A stretch of 12,134 bases of DNA from Anaerolineales bacterium (lineage in GTDB: Bacteria > Chloroflexota > Anaerolineae > Anaerolineales > Villigracilaceae), in contig JAQTWR010000006.1 of NCBI GenBank assembly GCA_028689195.1, forward strand, positions 1-12,134. The letters run 5' to 3'. This document shows positions 6,051-11,824 of this stretch, one piece after another. Position 1 is the first letter of the stretch; the number at the start of each line of letters is the position of its first letter. Under the pieces are notes generated by a model, which was not told the origin of the DNA, searched no databases, and saw nothing but the letters and a program-made list of their open reading frames with translations. The position numbers were made by a program, and so were the translations under genes.

Positions 6051-6956
6051 TCAACGAGCCAGCGACAGGAAGACATCCTCCAACGTTGGTTCTCCCCGCT
6101 CAATTTTTTCAACCGCGATGTTTTCACCCGCCAGCGAGTTTTGCATCGCGTCTTTTTCAACCCCCAAACTGATCACGCGCAGGTGATCGCCCGCCAGCCC
6201 CACGCGCTCCACGCCCTCCAGCGCAGAGAGCGCCTCCAACCCGCGCTCCAACGGATGCGCGTACGCCTCCCACACATCCCCTTTAATAATCGTCTTTTTC
6301 AAATTCGTCGGCGTATCCATCGCCAACAATTTTCCGTCGCGCATCACGCCCACGCGCTCGCAATATTCGGCTTCGTCCATGTAATGCGTGGTGACCAAAA
6401 TCGTCACGCCGGTTTCCGCCAGTTCGTAGATCAAATCCCAAAATGCGCGGCGCGCGGTCGGGTCGACGCCCGAGGTGGGTTCGTCGAGAAAAAGCAATTT
6501 CGGCTCATGCACCAAAGCAATGCCTAGCGAAAGTCTCTGCCGCCAGCCGGTGGAAAGATCGCGCGTGAGCGCGTTCTCATGTCCTGCAAGCCCCACCAGT
6601 TCAAGCGTATGTTGGATGCGGGCTTTATCCGTAACGCCGTACACGCCGCCGTAAAAAGTCAAATTTTCAAACGTGGTCAGGTCGTCATAGATGGCGAATT
6701 TTTGCGACATATAACCGGATCGCAAGCGGACTTCCTCGCTCTGCTTGAAAACGTCGTAACCAAGCACGGTCGCTTTGCCGTCGCTGGGTTTGAGCAACCC
6801 AAGCAGCATCCGAATGGTGGTGGTCTTCCCCGAACCGTTCGGTCCGAGATAGCCGACGATTTCGCCCTTGCCCACCTCAAAGTTGACGTGATCCACCGCA
6901 ACGAAATCGCCGAAGCGGCGCGTAAGGTTGTGAACAGAGATGACAGGTTCAGTCAT
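6051..6956 (-). CDS. ABC transporter ATP-binding protein 2 (intact H-loop, altered signature)
   Basis: 301 residues from ATG 6956, which has GGAG seven bases upstream; a longer frame from 6986 lies wholly within the preceding gene and is not favoured. Walker A GPNGSGKT (38-45), Q-loop Gln85, signature LSTGW (134-138), Walker B LLFLDEP (154-160, catalytic Glu159), D-loop SGVD and H-loop His191 in TTHYMDEAEYC. The signature differs from the usual LSGG(Q/M) and resembles that of the second ATPase half of YbhF/YhiH-type exporters. A C-terminal domain of about 80 residues ends with GEPTLEDVFLSLAR, typical of ABC-2 exporter ATPases (DrrA/CcmA-like). The start codon overlaps the stop of ATPase 1 by eight bases, so translation is coupled and the two proteins probably form a heterodimer driving the permease at 9850-10977. 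It is the last gene of the operon. Confidence 0.95.
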   Translation of the reverse strand: MTEPVISVHNLTRRFGDFVAVDHVNFEVGKGEIVGYLGPNGSGKTTTIRMLLGLLKPSDGKATVLGYDVFKQSEEVRLRSGYMSQKFAIYDDLTTFENLTFYGGVYGVTDKARIQHTLELVGLAGHENALTRDLSTGWRQRLSLGIALVHEPKLLFLDEPTSGVDPTARRAFWDLIYELAETGVTILVTTHYMDEAEYCERVGVMRDGKLLAMDTPTNLKKTIIKGDVWEAYAHPLERGLEALSALEGVERVGLAGDHLRVISLGVEKDAMQNSLAGENIAVEKIERGEPTLEDVFLSLAR

Positions 6957-7929
6957 GGTTTGACTCCGATAAAGCGATAAACACATCTTCCAGCGCAGGC
7001 GGAATCTGGCGCACCGAAAACAGTTTTGCGTTTTGCGCTTCGATTTGTTTTGGCAGCCGCGCGATTACGTCCTGCGCGGTATTTTCTTTGACGCGCACAT
7101 GCAACTTATCGCCAAACGCGGCGACATCTTCCACGTCTCGATCTTGATGCGCGATATGACGCAAAGCGTTGAGCGGCTCGCCGCGCAGTTCAAGCACGCG
7201 CCCGTTGAGTCGCGCGCGCAAATTAGACGGCGCGTCTTCCGCGATAATCTTCCCGGCTTTCATAAATCCCACGCGATGACAACGCGAGGCTTCATCCATA
7301 TAGGGGGTGCTGATAATCACTGAAACGCCGTCGCCTTGTCCCTCTCCCTGTGAGAGAGGGGTTGGGGCGAGGGGTTGCGCGACAAGTTTGATGACCAATT
7401 GCCAGAAATCCTGCCGCGTTACAGGGTCGACGCCCGTCGTCGGTTCGTCCAACAATAACAAGCGCGGACGCGTGACCAGCGCGGACGCCAGCCCAAGTTT
7501 TTGCTTCATGCCGCCGGAAAGTTGCCCCGCGCGGCGTTCGACGAATTTATCCAAGCCGACAAACTCAAGGATTTCCATCGAGCGCGGCAGCCATTCGGAA
7601 GGGGACAATCCGCGAATTTCGGCAAAGAAACGGATATTTTCGAGGACGGTTAAATCTTCGTACATCGAAAATCGCTGCGAGAGATAGCCGATTTGCGAAC
7701 GCGCCATCTCCACTTGTTTTCGCAAGTCATATCCGCAGATGGAAACCTCGCCCGCGTCGGGCAATAACGCGCCGACGAGCAGCCGCATGGCGGTTGTCTT
7801 TCCCGCGCCGTCCGATCCGACAAGCCCGTAGATTTCGCCCGATTTTACATTCAGCGAAACGCCGTCCACTGCATGGACATTGCCGAAATGTTTATGTAAA
7901 TTATTCGCTTGCACAAGATAATCTGTCAC
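6949..7929 (-). CDS. ABC transporter ATP-binding protein 1 (normal signature, no H-loop histidine, in-frame insertion)
   Basis: 326 residues from GTG 7929, two bases after the stop of the reductase gene; the initiation region overlaps that stop, consistent with translational coupling. Walker A GSDGAGKT (38-45), Q-loop Gln85, signature LSGGM (137-141), Walker B LLLLDE (157-162, Glu162), D-loop TTGVDP. The H-loop position reads STPYMDEA, so Pro209 replaces the switch histidine, as in first halves of YbhF-like exporters. Between the D-loop and the H-loop, residues about 185-200 (QPLAPTPLSQGEGQGD) are Pro/Gly-rich, absent from the sister ATPase, and encoded by a palindromic repeat. The distance from the catalytic Glu to the H-loop position is 47 residues here against 32 in ATPase 2. 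A C-terminal domain of about 90 residues ends PPALEDVFIAL. It presumably dimerises with ATPase 2. The frame stays open through the insertion, so the gene is not a pseudogene. Confidence 0.95.
   Translation of the reverse strand: MTDYLVQANNLHKHFGNVHAVDGVSLNVKSGEIYGLVGSDGAGKTTAMRLLVGALLPDAGEVSICGYDLRKQVEMARSQIGYLSQRFSMYEDLTVLENIRFFAEIRGLSPSEWLPRSMEILEFVGLDKFVERRAGQLSGGMKQKLGLASALVTRPRLLLLDEPTTGVDPVTRQDFWQLVIKLVAQPLAPTPLSQGEGQGDGVSVIISTPYMDEASRCHRVGFMKAGKIIAEDAPSNLRARLNGRVLELRGEPLNALRHIAHQDRDVEDVAAFGDKLHVRVKENTAQDVIARLPKQIEAQNAKLFSVRQIPPALEDVFIALSESNHD
7335..7386. repeat. Palindromic repeat element inserted in frame within the ATPase 1 gene
   Basis: CCCTCTC (7340-7346) and GAGAGGG (7354-7360) form a 7-bp hairpin with a 7-base loop, followed by the G-rich run GGTTGGGGCGAGGGG; CTTGTC (7335-7340) and GACAAG (7381-7386) bracket the whole. 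This composition resembles widespread intergenic palindromes of the CCCTCTCCC...GAGAGGG type. On the minus strand it is translated as PLAPTPLSQGEGQG. Exact element borders cannot be fixed from one copy. Confidence 0.75.
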
Positions 7930-7931
7930 GG

Positions 7932-8411
7932 TTAATTCTCACTGAATTTTATTGGATGAACGATCACAAACGCCTCGTCTTTTGCCAGCGCTTCCAATTG
8001 TTCGCGGCTGGGGCGTTTGGGCAATCCATGCGCCTTTTCCATAATCAAGCCGATCATAAAGGGATGCCGTTCAAGGCGCGTTTCTATAAAATCTGCAAAC
8101 CTCGACGGGTCGGTAACCACTTCCGCTGCGCCATGAAAATATTTCGCGCCGACCCGCACTTCTACTTGAGGATTGATTTCAATGTTGCGAACCCAATCAG
8201 ATTTCAAGCCGCGCGCCGAACCGAGGTAGTAATCCTCGCCGATTTTTTCATATTGAAGCGGAGTTACCCGCTTCAACCCCGACCGCCTGCCCGTAGTGGT
8301 CAAGAGCAGAATGATCCTGCCGATGAGCGTCCCAAGTCCAACCGCGTACAGCGCGCGATGAATTTTTTGGACGGTCTTCATTCTTGACCAGTTGAACGCA
8401 ATAGGCTTCAT
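7932..8411 (-). CDS. Ddn-like (DUF385) deazaflavin-dependent nitroreductase/quinone reductase family protein
   Basis: 159 residues from ATG 8411. ATG 8381 (149 residues, starting MKTVQKIHRALY) matches the usual family N-terminus equally well, and neither start has a convincing SD, so the start is uncertain. Family motifs: LLLTTTGRRSGLKRVTPLQY (36-54), YYLGSARGLKSDWVRNIEIN (61-80) and P.VEVRVG (81-88), the split-barrel pattern of F420H2-dependent Ddn/quinone reductases (PF04075). Known members reduce quinones or nitroaromatics with deazaflavin F420. Residues about 20-39 are hydrophobic and could bind the membrane surface, as proposed for Ddn. The gene lies between the membrane fusion protein (49-base gap) and ATPase 1 (2-base gap), so it is part of the export operon and probably acts on the exported compound or on quinones; the substrate cannot be read from sequence. 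Confidence 0.88.
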   Translation of the reverse strand: MKPIAFNWSRMKTVQKIHRALYAVGLGTLIGRIILLLTTTGRRSGLKRVTPLQYEKIGEDYYLGSARGLKSDWVRNIEINPQVEVRVGAKYFHGAAEVVTDPSRFADFIETRLERHPFMIGLIMEKAHGLPKRPSREQLEALAKDEAFVIVHPIKFSEN

Positions 8412-8435
8412 GTCATTTCAACTTTCATATTATTT

Positions 8436-8459
8436 GTTGAAACGTTTGAACGTTCCAAC
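8436..8459. promoter_or_regulatory. Imperfect 24-bp dyad between the fusion-protein and reductase genes
   Basis: The 24 bases are self-complementary at 10 of 12 positions (mismatches at one inner pair and at the centre). On the minus-strand transcript it would form a hairpin with no U-run after it, so it is not a standard terminator. Its core at 8441-8454 has the form AACG-N6-CGTT, the same end spacing as the perfect operator palindrome at 11712-11725. It may be an mRNA processing or stability hairpin, or a secondary repressor site. Confidence 0.4.
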
Positions 8460-8460
8460 T

Positions 8461-9765
8461 TTATTTGAACACCACATCCGCAGGCATACCAATTTTCAAC
8501 TTGCCTTCGAGATTTTCGACTTTTAATTTGATAGCGTAAAAAGTGGAGCTGCGCCCTTCGACGGTTTGGACGTTGCGCGGAGTGAACTCGGCTTGATTTG
8601 CAATCTCGATGACCGTTGCGGTAAACGTTAAATCGGGGAATGAATCCGCGCGGACTTCGGCTTGCTGTCCGAGGCTGACCTGCCCGTAAAGATTTTCGGG
8701 AACATATACGGTGATGGTGATATTGGTCAAATCTGCCATAGTAAACGCCACCGCGCCGGGCTGCACAAACTCGCCGGGTTCAATGTTGCGCGTGAGAATA
8801 ACGCCGTCTATGGAAGAACTAATTTCAAGTTTGGCAAGTTGCGTATCGAGAAGATCAAGGTTGGCTTGCGCTTGTTTCACCGCGCTCTGCGCCTGATCGA
8901 GCGCGTTCTTTGCAGAGATCACCGCAGGAGATTGCGCGCCCGTTTGCAAAGAAAGCAGGCGGGTATACGCCGCGTCGTAACGCTGTTGGGCGACGACGAC
9001 ATTTCCGCGCGCGTATTGAATATCTTCCTCCGCTTGAGTGTTCGTCAAGTCGTTGAAGTTATTTTGCGCGGCGTCGAGTTCGTCCGCTTTTTGATTGTAG
9101 TAATCATACGCCGCGTCGCGCAGTCCCCCGCCTTCGGCAGCGTTTTCAGATTGAATCTTGACCTTATCTGCGACAAGAAAAGCGGCGCGGGCTTCGGCGA
9201 GTTTTTTCTCGGCGGCGAGGTAATTTGCGTTGTTCAAGTCGCCGATGACTTTATTGAGATTTGCAAACGCGTCGGTCAACGCGATTTGGGAAGAATCCAC
9301 TTCGGTTTGCGCGGCGGCGATCTGCGCGGATTCTTCGATATACCATAACGGCTGATCGAATTCGTCCGGCGCGGAGTAGCGCAAGTCTTTTGCGCGTTGG
9401 GCGTCTTGCGCGGAGAGAGCCGCCTGAAGCGTTTGATCATATTTGGTTTGCGCGGAAGTTAACGCGGCATTCGCAGAATCCACTTGAGACGCGGCGACGC
9501 TGCGCTGCGCGGTCAGCAAACTCGGGTCGAGACGCAGCAGCGCGTCATCCGCTTTGACCGATTGACCTTCCGCGACGAGAACCTCCGCTACTTTGCCGGC
9601 GAGCTCAGGCGAGACGTTTACGATAGCGGCTTCGATAGAACCAGACGCGGTGATGTGCCCGTTGGCGGGATCGTTGAGGGTGTTATATCCAAGATATACG
9701 AGCGCGCCAAGTATGATAACGCCAAGCGCGATGCGAACAGGGACGGGGGGAAATTTATTTTGCAT
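8461..9765 (-). CDS. HlyD-family membrane fusion (periplasmic adaptor-type) protein
   Basis: 434 residues from ATG 9765 with AAGGAG eight bases upstream. One N-terminal membrane anchor (about 11-28). The first half of the lipoyl/barrel-sandwich domain is at about 43-80 (NVSPELAGKVAEVLVAEGQSV, then LLRLD); its second half is at about 315-345 (SIDGVILTRNIEPGEFVQPG). Between them, residues about 81-312 are Ala/Gln/Leu-rich and should form a long alpha-helical hairpin or coiled coil, with a loop near 128-145. The C-terminal beta-barrel carries the YbhG/HlyD motif IANQAEFTPRNVQT (387-400) and ends GKLKIGMPADVVFK. Such proteins join an inner-membrane ABC exporter to an outer conduit. Anaerolineae are usually described as lacking a classical outer membrane, so the protein may instead extend into the cell wall or assist the permease. 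It lies 84 bases after the permease gene in the same operon. Confidence 0.95.
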   Translation of the reverse strand: MQNKFPPVPVRIALGVIILGALVYLGYNTLNDPANGHITASGSIEAAIVNVSPELAGKVAEVLVAEGQSVKADDALLRLDPSLLTAQRSVAASQVDSANAALTSAQTKYDQTLQAALSAQDAQRAKDLRYSAPDEFDQPLWYIEESAQIAAAQTEVDSSQIALTDAFANLNKVIGDLNNANYLAAEKKLAEARAAFLVADKVKIQSENAAEGGGLRDAAYDYYNQKADELDAAQNNFNDLTNTQAEEDIQYARGNVVVAQQRYDAAYTRLLSLQTGAQSPAVISAKNALDQAQSAVKQAQANLDLLDTQLAKLEISSSIDGVILTRNIEPGEFVQPGAVAFTMADLTNITITVYVPENLYGQVSLGQQAEVRADSFPDLTFTATVIEIANQAEFTPRNVQTVEGRSSTFYAIKLKVENLEGKLKIGMPADVVFK

Positions 9766-9787
9766 TTTTTGATCTCCTTAAGATAGA

Positions 9788-9838
9788 AGACTTGACGGGT
9801 TTCCGAAAAGATAGGTCTTAATAAAACTTGTCAGGTCT
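9788..9838. repeat. Imperfect inverted repeat between permease and fusion-protein genes
   Basis: Arms 9788-9802 (AGACTTGACGGGTTT) and 9824-9838 (AAACTTGTCAGGTCT) match at 12 of 15 positions when paired. The three mismatches are all G-T type when read as plus-strand RNA (wobble-compatible) and A-C type in the minus-strand operon transcript. It may be a degenerate copy of a dispersed hairpin. No U-run follows on the minus strand, so it is unlikely to stop operon transcription. Confidence 0.4.
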
Positions 9839-9849
9839 GTGTTTATAAA

Positions 9850-10977
9850 TTAGTCGAGACGTTTTCTAAATCGTAAGGCGGCTGCGCCCATGATGACCGT
9901 TCCAAAAATAATCAACGCGGTAACTTCGCCCTGAATGGCTGCAATACCGACGCCTTTAATTAAGAGCGCTCGGATAATAATCAGGTAGTAGCGAAGCGGA
10001 ATTGCGTATGAAACAATTTGCAAAAATTTCGGCATTGCCGCGATGGGGAAGAAGAAGCCCGAGAGGAAGATCATCGGCAGGTTGAACATCATCACGGTCA
10101 TCATGGCTTCCTGCTGCGTGTTTGCCATTGTCGAAGCAAAAAGCCCGATGCCAAGACTGGACATAAGAAACAAGCCCGACGTGATAATAATCAACGCGCC
10201 GCTGCCGCGCACGGGAACGCCAAACCACCAATGCCCGATCAGCAAGATTTCAAACGTTTCTATAAAGCCCAGAATTACATACGGGAGCAGCTTGCCTACA
10301 ATCAATTCCCATGAGCGAATGGGCGTGACGATGAGTTGTTCGATGGTGCCGCGCTCGCGCTCGCGCACGATGGTTGTCGCCGTGAGAATGGAAGTAATGA
10401 AGGAAAGAATCATGCCGATGACGCCGGGGATATTAAAGTAGGCGCTGTTAAGATCGGGGTTGTATAAAACCTGCGTGCGTACCTCCACAGGCGCCGATGG
10501 GGCATGACGTCCGCTGAGCATGGCTTGCTGACTCAATATTTTTGTAGAGTACGCCTGTCCAACAAGGCGCGCAGTAGAAAGCGCCGTAGCGCCCACGCTG
10601 GCGTCGGAGCCGTCCAAGATCATTAATACCTGCGCGTTGCTTTCAATCAAACGGCGGTCATAATCGGGGGGGATGACCAACACGACGCGGGTATCGCCCG
10701 ATTCGATCAACGCCTGATATTCGTTCGCAGAGGAGACGGAATAGTCGAGGACGAAATAATCCGCGGCGCGGAAGGCGTCCAACAGGGCGCGCGATTGCGT
10801 GGTCTGGCTTTGATCCCAAACCGCCATGGAGATATTCCTCACGTCTGTGGTTGCCGCATATCCAAGCAGGAATAATTCCATAATCGGTATGAAGATAATC
10901 ATAACCAGCGTGCGCGGATCGCGGAATATCTGCACAAACTCTTTACGGATGATAGAGATGATACGAGAATTAAACAT
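9850..10977 (-). CDS. ABC-2 type transporter permease (YbhS/YbhR/YhhJ-like)
   Basis: 375 residues from ATG 10977, with GGAG five bases upstream. The N-terminus has the family motif RKEFVQIFRDPRTL (11-24), followed by a first membrane helix (about 25-41). A large external domain (about 42-180) follows, then five more probable helices (about 182-204, 228-250, 258-283, 292-313 and 350-367) and a short basic tail RFRKRLD. Between helices 2 and 3 the cytoplasmic coupling segment VRERERGTIEQLIVTPI (204-220) is the classic ABC2_membrane_3 signature. Length and layout match one half of the YbhS/YbhR pair. Only this permease is present although two ATPases are encoded, so it may form a homodimer or pair with a product from elsewhere. 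It follows the TetR gene by 107 bases and precedes the fusion protein, and no strong internal promoter was found. Likely substrates are lipophilic toxic compounds; the specific one is unknown. Confidence 0.95.
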   Translation of the reverse strand: MFNSRIISIIRKEFVQIFRDPRTLVMIIFIPIMELFLLGYAATTDVRNISMAVWDQSQTTQSRALLDAFRAADYFVLDYSVSSANEYQALIESGDTRVVLVIPPDYDRRLIESNAQVLMILDGSDASVGATALSTARLVGQAYSTKILSQQAMLSGRHAPSAPVEVRTQVLYNPDLNSAYFNIPGVIGMILSFITSILTATTIVRERERGTIEQLIVTPIRSWELIVGKLLPYVILGFIETFEILLIGHWWFGVPVRGSGALIIITSGLFLMSSLGIGLFASTMANTQQEAMMTVMMFNLPMIFLSGFFFPIAAMPKFLQIVSYAIPLRYYLIIIRALLIKGVGIAAIQGEVTALIIFGTVIMGAAALRFRKRLD

Positions 10978-10992
10978 AGAAACTCCAAATAC

Positions 10993-11073
10993 AAAGGATG
11001 AATTATGAATGATGAAGGGTGAAGAAAAAAGACGAAATGCGGATTTTATTCTTTGATTTTGAATTCATCCTTT
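10993..11073. repeat. 12-bp inverted repeat within GATGAA-rich spacer before the permease gene
   Basis: AAAGGATGAATT (10993-11004) and AATTCATCCTTT (11062-11073) are perfectly complementary and bracket 57 bases of purine-rich low-complexity sequence with several GATGAA/GATGAAG words. It fills the spacer between tetR-type gene and permease. It might form a long-range stem or simply be low-complexity spacer; no terminator tail or convincing promoter was seen in it. Confidence 0.4.
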
Positions 11074-11084
11074 ATCTTTCATCC

Positions 11085-11687
11085 TTATTTTAGAATGCCA
11101 TGCAGATAAATATCGGCGTACGCGTCTACGGTATCTTTCGGCATCAGGTCGCCGATCACCGAATTGTTTACGATCATTTCGGTAATGTAATAGGAAATGA
11201 TCAAACCAAAAAAAGTGCGGACGAGCATGGCGGGATTGGTCACGCGGATACTCTTGCGCGTTTGAATAATTTTTTCCATAACGGGCAGAATTTTTGGGGC
11301 AATTTCACGCAGCATAATGGTGGCGTGTTTGCCTTTGAATTCCACAAATTCGATGAACATCAAATTAATGTAATACGGTTCTTTGCCCAGTTCCGCAATG
11401 ACGATGTGCAGGGCGTTCTTGAAGAACTCCTCCGCCGAATCGCCTTGCGCTTCAAGAATAGCGGGCAACACTTTTTTATACGGATGCTTGTCTATGATGA
11501 TGGCTTCAAATATTTCATCCTTGCTCGCAAAATGATTGTAGATGCTGCCTAACGCCAAGCCCGCCTGCTCGGCGATCTGGCGCATGGACGTAGCGTGATA
11601 GCCCTGCTTCATAAATAACGCCAGCGCGGCGTCTTCAATGGTCAGTCGGGTGACTTCGCCTTTCGTTTGAGGTTCTTTTTTTGGCAT
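11085..11687 (-). CDS. TetR/AcrR-family transcriptional repressor, probable regulator of the export operon
   Basis: 200 residues from ATG 11687. A longer frame to 11780 would run through the promoter and operator and is rejected. The SD is weak (GAGA). The DNA-binding domain spans residues about 11-58: a first helix (RLTIEDAALALFMKQGY), then the helix-turn-helix at 33-53 (TSMRQIAEQAG, then LGSIYNHF) followed by SKDEIFEAII, a very typical TetR N-terminus. Residues 65-200 form the all-helical ligand-binding and dimerisation domain, rich in aromatic and Met residues (YYINLMFIEFVEF, FFGLIISYYITEMI), consistent with a hydrophobic pocket. It is the first gene of the exporter operon, and the perfect palindrome over its start point suggests autoregulation and co-repression of the downstream genes, with release by a lipophilic substrate. 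The ligand is unknown. Confidence 0.95.
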   Translation of the reverse strand: MPKKEPQTKGEVTRLTIEDAALALFMKQGYHATSMRQIAEQAGLALGSIYNHFASKDEIFEAIIIDKHPYKKVLPAILEAQGDSAEEFFKNALHIVIAELGKEPYYINLMFIEFVEFKGKHATIMLREIAPKILPVMEKIIQTRKSIRVTNPAMLVRTFFGLIISYYITEMIVNNSVIGDLMPKDTVDAYADIYLHGILK

Positions 11688-11711
11688 AAATTCTCGGCTC
11701 TTTCTTAAATG

Positions 11712-11725
11712 AACGAACGTTCGTT
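11712..11725. promoter_or_regulatory. Probable TetR operator palindrome
   Basis: AACGAACGTTCGTT is a perfect 14-bp palindrome located directly downstream of the -10 element and covering the expected transcription start (about 11721). Palindromes of this kind are typical binding sites of TetR-family repressors, and the adjacent gene encodes one. A dimer bound here should block initiation. Binding is inferred from sequence and position. Confidence 0.75.
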
Positions 11726-11727
11726 TT

Positions 11728-11755
11728 ATTTTACGCAAAATGTTTTTTCTGTCAA
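11728..11755 (-). promoter_or_regulatory. Sigma-70-like promoter of the tetR-exporter operon
   Basis: On the minus strand a perfect TTGACA (11750-11755), a 16-base spacer and TAAAAT (11728-11733, 5 of 6 consensus) precede the TetR gene. The expected start falls in the operator palindrome, leaving a leader of about 34 bases. It is the strongest promoter match in the window. Confidence 0.75.
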
Positions 11756-11764
11756 GGGAAAAAA

Positions 11765-11798
11765 CAAAACTCACCCGCAAAGTTCAGGGTGAGTTTTG
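11765..11798 (-). terminator. Rho-independent terminator of the CarD-like gene
   Basis: CAAAACTCACCC (11765-11776) and GGGTGAGTTTTG (11787-11798) pair perfectly (12 bp, 10-base loop). On the minus strand the stem is followed by a TTTTGTTTTTT run, and it lies 26 bases after the stop codon at 11825. It ends just upstream of the -35 element of the next operon and so insulates the two transcripts. Confidence 0.88.
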
Positions 11799-11824
11799 TA
11801 GCAACAGGCTTAACTTACGCAGGA

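Noticed and set aside
7320..7386. ATPase 1 considered as a pseudogene broken by the repeat
   Set aside because: The insertion is 45 bases relative to the sister ATPase, the frame stays open, and all motifs except the H-loop histidine, whose loss resembles YbhF-like first halves, are intact.
8662..9348. Plus-strand frame of 228 codons
   Set aside because: Antisense to the HlyD-family gene, whose coiled coil has a biased codon pattern that leaves the opposite frame open.
11688..11780. N-terminal extension of the TetR protein to ATG 11780
   Set aside because: The extension runs through the -35, -10 and operator sequences and is not TetR-like; the 200-residue form from 11687 has the usual length.
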